This document shows positions 7,063 through 14,586 of a DNA stretch of 16,529 nt, in pieces. Within the stretch, counting starts at the first letter, position 1; the number at the start of each line of letters is the position of its first letter. Source of the stretch: CAIPFQ01 sp964641775. Its GTDB lineage: Bacteria; Chlamydiota; Chlamydiia; Chlamydiales; SM23-39. The position numbers and the translations under genes were made by a program. The notes beneath the pieces are model-generated. The model searched no databases. It had not been told where the DNA came from and saw only the letters and a program-made list of their open reading frames with translations. The stretch covers positions 1-16,529 of the forward strand of contig CAZXLK010000023.1 in the NCBI GenBank assembly GCA_964641775.1, given 5' to 3'.

Positions 7063-10000
7063 ATGAAAAGAGCGCTTTTCCTACTACTCTTCTTGATGGC
7101 AAATGATGTCTTTGGGGTCCTTAAAGAATGGATTGGATTAACAAACACGGATTGGAATACGGGCACAAATTGGATCGGGGGGAGTGTACCGGCTAATAAT
7201 GATGACATCTCTATTATCGCAGGTTCAAGCAACTTCCACATTTTATTTAACTCAACTCCTGCAGGAAGCTCTTTTACAGCTGGCAGCTTTATTAATGCTC
7301 AAACTGGGGCAAGTCTTACTATTCTCCCAACATATAGTTTTACTATCTCGGCAGGGACTTTTATATTAGATAATTTCACCTTCGAGCTCCAAAATGCAAC
7401 AATTCCATCAGGGTTTAGTACAACGTTGAATATCGGAGCGTCCACTATTAACACGGGAAAAGTACTAAATTATTCATTCACGAATCCAGGAGCAGGAGGA
7501 AACGCATCGCTTCTCAATTTTAATGATGCAGATGTGATTTCTGGCCTAGGCGCCGTACATATTACAACAGCACCAACCTCTTTAGCAAGAGTCACAATTG
7601 CAAATAATATTACGATCTCTGTGACTACAATTAATGCTGTAAATGCCGGTGACACTTTTGTATTATCGAATGCTGGGTCGAACCTCACATTTACTTCGCA
7701 GGCTCTTACAGTTGGCAAGGGAAACTCTTCTATTGCAGGGCAGATTACGGGGCCCGGGTCAGTGACCTATAACTCATCCGGAGATACTTTAACATTATCA
7801 AGACCGAACCCTTACACAGGAACTACGACAATCACGGCGGGGACAGTTGCTCTAAGTCTCAGTGGATCGATTGCTTCTTCCGCTAGTGTCCCAATTGCTG
7901 CCGCAGGGATATTCGATATCAGTCAGATCAGCTCTTCTGGCACATCGATCAACACGCTATCGGGAGCCGGCACTATTCGTTTAGGCTCTAAGGCATTGAC
8001 AATAGTTCAAGGAACTAACCAAACTTTTAGTGGTACCATACAAGATGGAGGAATTGGAGGTGGGACGGGAGGCAGCCTGATCAAAGATGGGAGCGCTACC
8101 TTAACTTTATCCGGAGCCAATACCTATACCGGAGGGACTACGATCCTTGCTGGGACACTTAGTGTTTCCAGTGACGGCAATTTAGGAGGCTCAAGCGGAC
8201 CACTCACAATATCCGGAGGGACACTTGGCGTAACGAGTTCTTTTACCCTCTCGGCTAGCCGCACAGTCACGACCACTAGCAGTTCAAGCGGAATTGATGT
8301 TTCAAGCGGACAAACATTTACCATTGGCCAAGCAATTGGTGGAGCCGGAGCTATTACAAAAACGGGTGCAGGAACTCTGGTTTTTGGTGGCAATAATTCC
8401 TACAATGGCACAACGATTTCCGGGGGAACTTTAAGTGTTTCCAGCGACGCCAATTTAGGGACACCAACGGGCGCTCTCACATTGTCGGGAGGGACGCTTG
8501 CTGTAACAGGTTCCTTTACTCTTTCGCCAAGCCGCATTGTAACAGTACCCATTTCCAGCACAATTGATGTAGCAAGTGGACAAACATTTACTATTGGCCA
8601 ATCAATTAGTGGAGCTGGAGGCATTACAAAAACGAACGGTGGAACTTTAATTTTTGGTGGCAGTAATTCCTACAATGGCACAACGATTTCCGGGGGAATT
8701 TTAAGTGTTTCTAGCGACGCCAATTTAGGGACAGCGTCTGGCGCCCTCACATTGTCTGGAGGAACATTACAAACTACAGGCTCCTTTACTCTTTCGCCTA
8801 GCCGTGCAGTTTCAACGACGAGTGCCTCTAGCGGAATTGATGTAACAAATGGGCAAACATTTACGATTGGCCAAGGAATTACCGGAGCCGGGGCCATTAC
8901 AAAAAGTGGCGCCGGAACTCTTGTTCTTGGCGGAACCAATACTTATTCTGGAGACACTACAGTGCAGGCGGGGACTTTGACAGTCACCGGCTCCATCGCT
9001 TCTGCAACAACGACCATCCAATCGGGAGCTACTTTAAGAGGAACGGGAACTCTACAATCAGTCATTGCCCAAAACGGGGCTACCATTGCTCCCGGAACTT
9101 CTTCGATTGGGACATTGCATGTTAGTTCTGTTACCTTTAATGCGGGCTCTATTTTTCAAGTAGAGATCGATCCATCTCACGCTTCTCTTCTCGATGTATC
9201 GGGCTTAGCCACTCTAGCCGGGACAGTAAATGTAATCGTAGATGCGGGCACTTACCCTAGTAGAAATGAGTATTTGATCCTACAAGCAGGTGCCATTGCC
9301 GGCTCATTTACGGGAGTTACTAGCAATAATCCCGCATTTCCTTTTACTTTACGGCAGACAGCTAACCAGGTTTTTCTTTCCTATTTAATATCCATAGCGG
9401 GAACCACAAATGGGACCCTTACCGGCAATCGAAAAAAGATTGCTACCTTTCTCAATGAAAATGGCTCAGGTTCGGCTTTGATGCTCCTTACAGTCTTAAA
9501 TAAAAAAGATCTGAAAAAAGCATTAAATAGAATTTCCCCTGCAAGAAATGTTTATGGAACTTATATTTCTCAACAAACAGCTCTTTTTTTATCTAAAGTT
9601 CTTACTGTTCATATCGATAATTACCGTTTTGCAAAAGAGGCTGTGGCAGTTGAAGTGGAAGTGGAAGTTGAAAACTTTACAGACGCCCCCCTGTTGGCAA
9701 AGGGAACTAGAGCTAAATTTAAAACTCATGAAATTTGTACTAACGAATTTGATACGGATGAAGAGAAAAACAAGACTCCTGAACTTTGTACTGACGAAAG
9801 TGATACGGATCATGTGGATACAGGCCGTGACGAGGAAAATGAGACTCTTGAACTTTGTACTGAGGAATTTGATACGGATTATGTTGATACATGCTGTGAA
9901 GAGAATCGAGGCTTCTGGATATCGGGCTTTGGGCAATATGCTCATCAGCAGCAAAGTCATCAAAATCCGGCATTTAGTTTAACTTCCGAGTCAGGCCTCA

Positions 10001-10737
10001 TCGGTTATGATTATCGAGGACCGGATAAAATCCTCGCGGGATTTGCCGCAGGTTATGCTCATACCCATTTTTTTGAGGATGAAAATGCAGGTCACGGAAA
10101 TATCCAGTACTATTATGCTTGCATTTATGCAAATGGCAATATCGATAATTTCTACATATCTCCTGCTGTTTGGGGACTCTTCAATAAAACCGACCAAAAA
10201 AGAAATACCTCTTTTACCGGATTTGAAGCTACGGCACAAGCTGAAGTCTTCGCCTGGCAAATCACACCCCACCTGGAAATTGGATATAGTATAGAACGCT
10301 GCCACCTCACTATCGCTCCTTTTACCGCTCTTGATTGGCCGATCTCTTGGCAAAGAAGATACCATGAACATGGCGCTTTTCCCTTCAATGCGGTCCAGCC
10401 TGCAATCAGATCTTCTTTGGTCCGGAGCGAAACAGGGCTTAAATTTTCCCAAGAATGGGAATTAGATTTTGCCATCTTCTCTCTCAAAGAAAAAGGCTCT
10501 TACGTCTTTGAAAAACCTTTTGGCATTGGCACAGTCCATACTGCTTTTGTAGGAACCCCCGGCTCCTTTACTCTAACTGCCCTCAATCAAACTCTCCATC
10601 TCGGCGCAGTCGGCCTCAACTTTCTCTTTGCCGTTGGCGAAAATCGTTCCACCACTCTCGATCTTGACTTTGAAGCCGAGTTCGGCCCCCACTATTGGTC
10701 CAATGAAGCCATACTAACCCTCACTAGAGTATTTTAA
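7063..10737 (+). CDS. Autotransporter with beta-strand-repeat passenger, paralog 2
   Basis: Paralog of the preceding autotransporter, 1224 residues from the ATG at 7063. An in-frame TTG at 7060 is less likely to be used, because GGAG at 7054-7057 fits the ATG. It has a signal peptide at about 1-18 (MKRALFLLLFLMA, cut near VFG) and TNTDWNTGTNW close to the mature N-terminus. The beta-strand-repeat passenger extends to about 790, including three units of about 90 residues between 8125 and 8950. The pre-barrel helical segment is nearly identical in DNA to paralog 1. Residues 890-946 are acidic and Cys-bearing repeats. The barrel covers about 951-1224 and ends in RVF. Unlike paralog 1, the linker is strongly negative and longer, and the barrel lacks the GCFHVC loop. 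Passenger and linker vary while barrel and helix are kept. This is the usual pattern for a surface protein under diversification. Confidence 0.9.
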   Translation: MKRALFLLLFLMANDVFGVLKEWIGLTNTDWNTGTNWIGGSVPANNDDISIIAGSSNFHILFNSTPAGSSFTAGSFINAQTGASLTILPTYSFTISAGTFILDNFTFELQNATIPSGFSTTLNIGASTINTGKVLNYSFTNPGAGGNASLLNFNDADVISGLGAVHITTAPTSLARVTIANNITISVTTINAVNAGDTFVLSNAGSNLTFTSQALTVGKGNSSIAGQITGPGSVTYNSSGDTLTLSRPNPYTGTTTITAGTVALSLSGSIASSASVPIAAAGIFDISQISSSGTSINTLSGAGTIRLGSKALTIVQGTNQTFSGTIQDGGIGGGTGGSLIKDGSATLTLSGANTYTGGTTILAGTLSVSSDGNLGGSSGPLTISGGTLGVTSSFTLSASRTVTTTSSSSGIDVSSGQTFTIGQAIGGAGAITKTGAGTLVFGGNNSYNGTTISGGTLSVSSDANLGTPTGALTLSGGTLAVTGSFTLSPSRIVTVPISSTIDVASGQTFTIGQSISGAGGITKTNGGTLIFGGSNSYNGTTISGGILSVSSDANLGTASGALTLSGGTLQTTGSFTLSPSRAVSTTSASSGIDVTNGQTFTIGQGITGAGAITKSGAGTLVLGGTNTYSGDTTVQAGTLTVTGSIASATTTIQSGATLRGTGTLQSVIAQNGATIAPGTSSIGTLHVSSVTFNAGSIFQVEIDPSHASLLDVSGLATLAGTVNVIVDAGTYPSRNEYLILQAGAIAGSFTGVTSNNPAFPFTLRQTANQVFLSYLISIAGTTNGTLTGNRKKIATFLNENGSGSALMLLTVLNKKDLKKALNRISPARNVYGTYISQQTALFLSKVLTVHIDNYRFAKEAVAVEVEVEVENFTDAPLLAKGTRAKFKTHEICTNEFDTDEEKNKTPELCTDESDTDHVDTGRDEENETLELCTEEFDTDYVDTCCEENRGFWISGFGQYAHQQQSHQNPAFSLTSESGLIGYDYRGPDKILAGFAAGYAHTHFFEDENAGHGNIQYYYACIYANGNIDNFYISPAVWGLFNKTDQKRNTSFTGFEATAQAEVFAWQITPHLEIGYSIERCHLTIAPFTALDWPISWQRRYHEHGAFPFNAVQPAIRSSLVRSETGLKFSQEWELDFAIFSLKEKGSYVFEKPFGIGTVHTAFVGTPGSFTLTALNQTLHLGAVGLNFLFAVGENRSTTLDLDFEAEFGPHYWSNEAILTLTRVF
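8125..8950 (+). repeat. Three tandem passenger repeats of about 270 bp
   Basis: Units start near 8125, 8401 and 8671. The step from 8401 to 8671 is exactly 270 bp, or 90 codons. Shared pieces are LSVSSD.NLG, LT.SGGTL, SFTLS.SR, SGQTFTIGQ and GGAG.ITK. TACAATGGCACAACGATTTC occurs identically at 8401 and 8671. This repeat type is absent from paralog 1, so it arose or was gained in this gene. Confidence 0.8.
9730..9900 (+). repeat. Acidic Cys-containing linker repeats in paralog 2
   Basis: Three copies start at 9730, 9781 and 9850 (steps of 51 and 69 bp). Each encodes E(I/L)CT(N/D/E)E.DTD followed by more acidic residues. They cover residues 890-946, between the helical segment and the barrel. 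The first copy lacks six residues that the second has. The third ends in DTCCEEN at the barrel border. Confidence 0.85.
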
Positions 10738-10747
10738 AGAAAAAACC

Positions 10748-10841
10748 ATGATGAAAAAGGATATGCTTGATACGCATGATAGGAATAATAAGAAATATTT
10801 CTATTTCTATCATGCAAATCATGCATATCCTCCCCATCATG
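10748..10841. repeat. Long imperfect hairpin, repeat copy R2
   Basis: Three pairing blocks face each other across this stretch: CATGAT with ATCATG, GGATATGC (10759-10766) with GCATATCC (10823-10830), and GCATGATAG (10774-10782) with CTATCATGC (10807-10815). It starts 11 bp after the stop codon of the second autotransporter, so it could act as a transcript end or stabiliser. It is part of the same family as 6841-7006. Confidence 0.7.
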
Positions 10842-10855
10842 TTTCCTTGTCTTTC

Positions 10856-11146
10856 CAAGAGCCCCTGAGGTCACAGCAGATCAACGATCAAATTCTGGCT
10901 TACAAAGGGACAGGATTTGCAAGATCGGCACTAAAGTGCCGGCATGATTTGCAGGATAGGATTAAGTAAAAACATTTCTATTTTTATCATGCAAATCATG
11001 CATATCCTTTTCAATCATGGTTTCCTACTTGGATACAAGAGCCCCTGAGGTCACAGCAGATCAACGATCAAATTCTGGCTTGCAAAGGGACAGGATTTGC
11101 AAGATCGGCACTAAAGTGCCGGCATGATTTGCAGGATAGGATTAAG
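10856..11146 (+). repeat. 180-bp tandem duplication of the dispersed repeat (copies R3, R4)
   Basis: Bases 10856-10966 and 11036-11146 are the same except for one base (10902 against 11082), with an offset of exactly 180 bp. The unit holds GAGCCCCTGAGGTCACA, two AACGAT-like bases, and the short hairpin CGGCAC-TAAA-GTGCCG. Its core is GCATGATTTGCAGGATAGG. In R3 that core pairs with TGCAAATCATGC (10942-10953 with 10990-11001). In R4 GGCATGAT..GCAGGAT pairs with ATCCTGC..ATCATGCC (11121-11137 with 11156-11172). The 634-bp gap from 10738 to 11371 consists almost wholly of these elements and shows no gene. Confidence 0.85.
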
Positions 11147-11181
11147 AAAAAAATAATCCTGCTTATCATGCCACCCGGGGC

Positions 11182-11206
11182 CCCCAAAAATGCATCATTT
11201 TTGGGG
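11182..11206. repeat. Palindromic element, 11-bp stem with CAT loop
   Basis: CCCCAAAAATG and CATTTTTGGGG form a perfect 11-bp stem around CAT. The same element with one base change occurs at 14731-14755. It sits inside a larger structure: 11090-11106 is complementary to 11216-11232 at 14 of 17 positions. Confidence 0.7.
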
Positions 11207-11267
11207 TGGACTTGTGATCCTGCGCATCCTGTTCAAAAAAAACCAAGATTCGTTATCAAAACAAATG

Positions 11268-11364
11268 AACGATTTAACGATGGAACGATAGGAACGATGA
11301 TTTCATTTTGCGCCCTTGGCGCATTTCTTTTTTATCGTTCTTATCGTTCCATCGTTAAATCGTT
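11268..11364. terminator. Nested hairpin downstream of xerC, AACGAT array with inverted copy
   Basis: A 31-nt arm made of four AACGAT units (11268-11298, steps 8, 8, 9) is followed by its inverted copy (11334-11364), with one mismatch that is a G-U pair in RNA. The 35-nt loop contains a second hairpin, TGCGCC-CTT-GGCGCA. It begins 7 bp beyond the xerC stop, so it likely ends or protects the xerC transcript, and it could stop transcripts from the left as well. Confidence 0.6.
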
Positions 11365-11371
11365 GAATTCT

Positions 11372-12235
11372 TCATGCTCTGGGATGGGTTTTGTCGTAAA
11401 CTTCTCGCTTGAGCTTTGCTGAGACGTGGGTATAAATCGTGGTTGTTGAGAGTGAGCTGTGGCCAAGGAGCATTTGAATGGTTTTCAAATCCATTCCTTT
11501 TTCCAGCCAGTGTGTTGCAATCGTGTGCCTGATCGTATGAGGAGTGATCTTCTCTGACAAACCACTTTGTTTTAAATAAATCCCAAAATTTCTATCAATT
11601 GATCGTGTTGTAAGCCTTGTCCCCCATTTATTTAAAAAAACTGCCACCCCATCTTTTTCATCTCGTTCAGGATTCTCCAAATACTTCTTTACCCAATCGG
11701 CTGCTGTCTTTGTGATGGGAGTTTGCCTTTGCTTTTTTCCTTTGCCAAAGACATTGATCATCTGATTTTTCAAGTCGAGATCTCGTTTATTCAAGCCTGC
11801 AAGCTCGCTGATCCGAAGGCCCGAGCTATAGAAAAGCTCCATGATCACCCGATCGCGAAGGCCCAAATAATTCGATAAATCGGGCTGGCTAAAAAGATGC
11901 TCTACCTGGGCATAGCTAACCGACACCGGCAGCTTTTTTTCTTTTTTGGGGCTTTCGATTTCATCCAGGGGATTTTCTTCGATTATCTTTTCTCTCAAGG
12001 CAAATTTAAAAAAACTTCTTACACTTGAAAGCCTTCTTTGCACCGTTTTGGTCGATTTCTTTTTTTCATAAAGATGGGCTAGATACCTTCGGATGAGCCT
12101 TTTGGAAATGGCCTCTTCTTTTGCAAAGGCAAAAAGGGCTTCCAGATCGTTTCTGTAGGCTCTAAGCGTATGGTTGGATGCCCCTTTGATCTGAAGAGCT
12201 TTGAAAAATTTTTCTTGAGCCTTTCTTAAATCCAT
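11372..12235 (-). CDS. xerC: Tyrosine recombinase XerC
   Basis: Site-specific recombinase that with XerD resolves chromosome dimers at dif. From the ATG at 12235 the protein has 287 residues. The SAM-like N-terminal core-binding domain covers about 1-85 and the catalytic domain about 105-280. Active-site residues are Arg141 (SSGLRISEL), Lys165 (GKGK), His233 and Arg236 (PHTIRHT), His259 (LLGHSSLS) and nucleophile Tyr268 (TIYTHVS). All lie exactly 7 positions before the E. coli XerC residues as I recall them, which supports this start. The open frame continues 32 codons further upstream into the ABC-F gene; a start at 12259 is possible but less likely. No clear ribosome site precedes 12235. 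It is transcribed away from the ABC-F gene. The neighbouring order matches chlamydial xerC, so I read it as the housekeeping enzyme, not as an integrase of the nearby island. Confidence 0.93.
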   Translation of the reverse strand: MDLRKAQEKFFKALQIKGASNHTLRAYRNDLEALFAFAKEEAISKRLIRRYLAHLYEKKKSTKTVQRRLSSVRSFFKFALREKIIEENPLDEIESPKKEKKLPVSVSYAQVEHLFSQPDLSNYLGLRDRVIMELFYSSGLRISELAGLNKRDLDLKNQMINVFGKGKKQRQTPITKTAADWVKKYLENPERDEKDGVAVFLNKWGTRLTTRSIDRNFGIYLKQSGLSEKITPHTIRHTIATHWLEKGMDLKTIQMLLGHSSLSTTTIYTHVSAKLKREVYDKTHPRA

Positions 12236-12257
12236 CTTTTTTATTATTATATCACCC
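12236..12257. promoter_or_regulatory. 22-bp divergent start region of xerC and the ABC-F gene
   Basis: Only 22 AT-rich bases separate the two start codons. TATAAT is seen on the minus strand (12246-12251) and TATTAT on the plus strand (12245-12250). Both lie so close to the starts that transcripts would be almost leaderless, and neither gene has a clear ribosome site. These boxes are suggestive only, since no convincing -35 elements were found. Confidence 0.3.
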
Positions 12258-13856
12258 ATGATCACGCTGGACAAGATCTCAAAAAGAGTAGGAACGAGGA
12301 CTTTATTTGAAGATGTAAGCTTTACCTTCAATGAAGGGTGCCGCTATGGCTTGACGGGACCAAACGGCTCGGGCAAATCAACCCTTTTAAAAATCATTAT
12401 GGGGCTAGAGTCGCAAACATCAGGCATCGTCACTCTTCCCAAAAAAGTGGGTTTTTTAAAGCAGCGGATTGAAGATTTTAAAAATTTTCTTGTCATTGAT
12501 ACCGTCATCATGGGCAATAGCCGCCTTTGGGACGCTCTGCAAGAAAGAGAGAAGCTCTACGAAGAAGAAATTACCGATGCCATTGGCCTTCGCCTTGGCG
12601 AGCTAGAAGAGGTCATTGCTGAAGAAGATGGGTACACAGCAGAATCGGAAGCAGAAGTCCTCCTGATTGGAATGGGCATTTCTGAAGAGATGCACCGCAA
12701 AAAAATGCATGAAATCCCAACGGATCGGCAATTTAGGACCCTTCTTGCCCAAGCCCTTTTCGGCCACCCTGAGGCCCTTCTTCTCGATGAACCTACAAAC
12801 CACCTCGATTTGGAATCGATCTCTTGGCTCGAAGAATTTTTGCATAATTATTCCGGCGCTCTCGTCGTAGTGAGCCATGACAAACATTTTCTCAATTCTA
12901 TCTGCACCTATATTGCAGACATCGATTACGACACCATCATCGCCTATCCGGGCAACTATGACATGATGCTCGTTGCCAAAACGGCAGTTCGCCAGCGGGC
13001 AGAAGATGAAAATAAGGCGAAAGAAAAAAAGATCTCGCAGCTCAAAGATTTTGTCGCCAAATTTGGAGCCGGAACTCGGGCAAGCCAGGTGCAGTCGCGC
13101 GTCCGTGAAATCCACCGTTTGCAGCCCATGGAGCTTAAAAAATCGAACATCCAGCGCCCCTACATTCGCTTTACCACTCCGGAAAAACAATCAGGCCAAG
13201 TTGTTCTCAAAGCAGATAAAATTTCTAAATCGTACGAACATCCCGTGATTGAGCAGTTTTCTTTTGAAATCCATCGTGGCGATAAGATTGCCGTCATTGG
13301 AAATAACGGCCGAGGCAAAACAACTCTTCTTAAACTAATATCGGGCAAACTTACCCCCGATTCCGGCACTATTTCGCTTGGCCATGCAGCTGATATCGGC
13401 TATTTTCCCCAAAATCATGGCGAGGTCCTCAATAAACATTCGGATGAGTCCTCTTTTGAATGGCTAAAATCGCGAAAACAAGTCGTCTTTGATCAAGATG
13501 TTCGCGGCACTCTTGGCAAAATGCTTTTTGGCGGAGATGACGCCTTTAAACCGGTTAAAAATCTCTCCGGAGGTGAAGCCGCCCGCCTGATCCTTGGCTC
13601 TCTCATCCTAACTGCCCCCAATTTCCTCATCCTCGATGAGCCAAATAACCATCTCGATCTCGAAGCAGTCTCAGCCCTTGCCTGGGGCCTTGAAGATTTT
13701 AAAGGCGCCGTCATCGTCGCCACTCACGATAGAGAGCTCATCAACGGCTTTGCTACCAAGATCATCGCCTTCGAAGAAGGCGGCATCCATTTCCACCAAG
13801 GCCCTCTCGAAGAATATCTCGAGAAAAAAAAGGCCATGGCAATAAATAAATCCTAG
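12258..13856 (+). CDS. ybiT: ABC-F family ATPase, YbiT type
   Basis: Soluble twin-ATPase of 532 residues with no membrane segment. ABC-F proteins of this group act on the ribosome rather than as transporters. The first Walker A is GPNGSGKST (34-42) and the first Walker B ALLLDEPTNHLD (173-184). The first signature is degenerate (IPTDRQFRTLLAQAL), as in E. coli YbiT. A charged linker spans about 225-300. The second Walker A is GNNGRGKTT (348-356), the second signature LSGGE (436-440), and the second Walker B FLILDEPNNHLD (457-468). The last motif has Asn where most members have Thr. Length and segments such as DTVIMG, YPGNYD and LAQALF match YbiT as I recall it (530 residues). It corresponds to the ABC gene beside xerC in Chlamydia. 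The trmH-family gene follows after 13 bp, probably in the same transcript. Confidence 0.92.
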   Translation: MITLDKISKRVGTRTLFEDVSFTFNEGCRYGLTGPNGSGKSTLLKIIMGLESQTSGIVTLPKKVGFLKQRIEDFKNFLVIDTVIMGNSRLWDALQEREKLYEEEITDAIGLRLGELEEVIAEEDGYTAESEAEVLLIGMGISEEMHRKKMHEIPTDRQFRTLLAQALFGHPEALLLDEPTNHLDLESISWLEEFLHNYSGALVVVSHDKHFLNSICTYIADIDYDTIIAYPGNYDMMLVAKTAVRQRAEDENKAKEKKISQLKDFVAKFGAGTRASQVQSRVREIHRLQPMELKKSNIQRPYIRFTTPEKQSGQVVLKADKISKSYEHPVIEQFSFEIHRGDKIAVIGNNGRGKTTLLKLISGKLTPDSGTISLGHAADIGYFPQNHGEVLNKHSDESSFEWLKSRKQVVFDQDVRGTLGKMLFGGDDAFKPVKNLSGGEAARLILGSLILTAPNFLILDEPNNHLDLEAVSALAWGLEDFKGAVIVATHDRELINGFATKIIAFEEGGIHFHQGPLEEYLEKKKAMAINKS

Positions 13857-13869
13857 AAATAGAAAAGCG

Positions 13870-14586
13870 ATGAGCCAACCTCTCTTTACCAAACGGAAAT
13901 TTTTATCTTTGGAACTAGTGCAGCAGCACAAAAAATGTGCGGAGAGCTTGAGAAAGATTTACGCATCAGAGGGAGATTTTACTGAGTACAATACTTGGAT
14001 TTCCTGGATGAAGCTTGGCTCTTTTTCCAGCTTTGATCGAAAAGAGCTTGCCGATCGATATCATTGGCACCTTCAAGAGGCTAGGCTTTCTTTGAAAGAA
14101 CATAATCTTCTTCCCTTTATCCGGAGGCATGATCGCGAGCCAAAAGAGCCGTTTGGGCAAGTCGCCATTTATCTCGACAATGTTCGTTCTGCTTACAATG
14201 TGGGGAGCATTTTGAGAACTCTCGAAGCGCTTCGGCTTGGCACCGTTTACTTTTCAGACAAAACTCCTTTCATTGATAATGAAAAGGTGCAAAAAACTGC
14301 GATGGGAGCAGCTCTCATTGTTCCGGTGCAAAAAGGCATTTCTCTTGCGAGTCTTCCCCGTCCTATCATTGCCCTGGAAACAGGCGAAGATGCCATAAAT
14401 GTTTCCGATTATCCATTTCCCTCTACTTTTACATTAATTTTAGGAAATGAGGAATATGGAATTTCCGACGAGGCGCTCGCCCTAGCAGATGAGATCGTCC
14501 AGATTCCTCTTTTTGGCGTGAAAAACTCGCTCAATGTCGCTTGCGCCTTCGCCATCGCTGCCGCAGCTATTAGAAATAAGAAATAA
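13870..14586 (+). CDS. SpoU/TrmH-family RNA 2'-O-methyltransferase
   Basis: Predicted SPOUT methyltransferase that transfers a methyl group from S-adenosylmethionine to a ribose 2'-OH of tRNA or rRNA. The three family motifs are present in order: motif 1 LDNVRSAYNVGSILRT (102-117, with Asn110 and Arg116), motif 2 LILGNEEYGIS (189-199, with Glu194), and motif 3 IPLFGVKNSLNVACAFAIA (212-230, with Asn219 and Asn222). The knotted catalytic domain is about 96-236. Residues 1-95 are helical and charged and do not look like the L30e-like substrate domain of the RlmB group, so the exact target cannot be named. The gene lies 13 bp behind the ABC-F gene. Its stop codon lies inside the arm of a long inverted repeat, which is probably the shared terminator. 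Confidence 0.88.
   Translation: MSQPLFTKRKFLSLELVQQHKKCAESLRKIYASEGDFTEYNTWISWMKLGSFSSFDRKELADRYHWHLQEARLSLKEHNLLPFIRRHDREPKEPFGQVAIYLDNVRSAYNVGSILRTLEALRLGTVYFSDKTPFIDNEKVQKTAMGAALIVPVQKGISLASLPRPIIALETGEDAINVSDYPFPSTFTLILGNEEYGISDEALALADEIVQIPLFGVKNSLNVACAFAIAAAAIRNKK

Noticed and set aside
9548..9982. Open frame of 144 codons inside the second autotransporter gene
   Set aside because: It is a shifted reading of the helical segment and acidic repeats; the repeats are meaningful only in the autotransporter frame.
10856..11146. Possible CRISPR array
   Set aside because: There are only two units of 180 bp with no short repeat-spacer pattern and no cas genes in the window.
11129..11422. Open frame of 97 codons after the tandem repeats
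   Set aside because: It crosses repeat R4, the palindrome, the nested hairpin and the xerC 3' end; it is a by-product of those elements.
11372..12235. xerC read as the integrase of the nearby island
   Set aside because: Its active-site spacing equals that of E. coli XerC and its neighbours match the chlamydial housekeeping locus; it also lies outside the 32-bp repeats.
12603..13190. Antisense open frame of 195 codons in the ABC-F gene
   Set aside because: It mirrors the strongly coding ABC-F frame, with all motifs intact on the plus strand, and has no recognisable features of its own.
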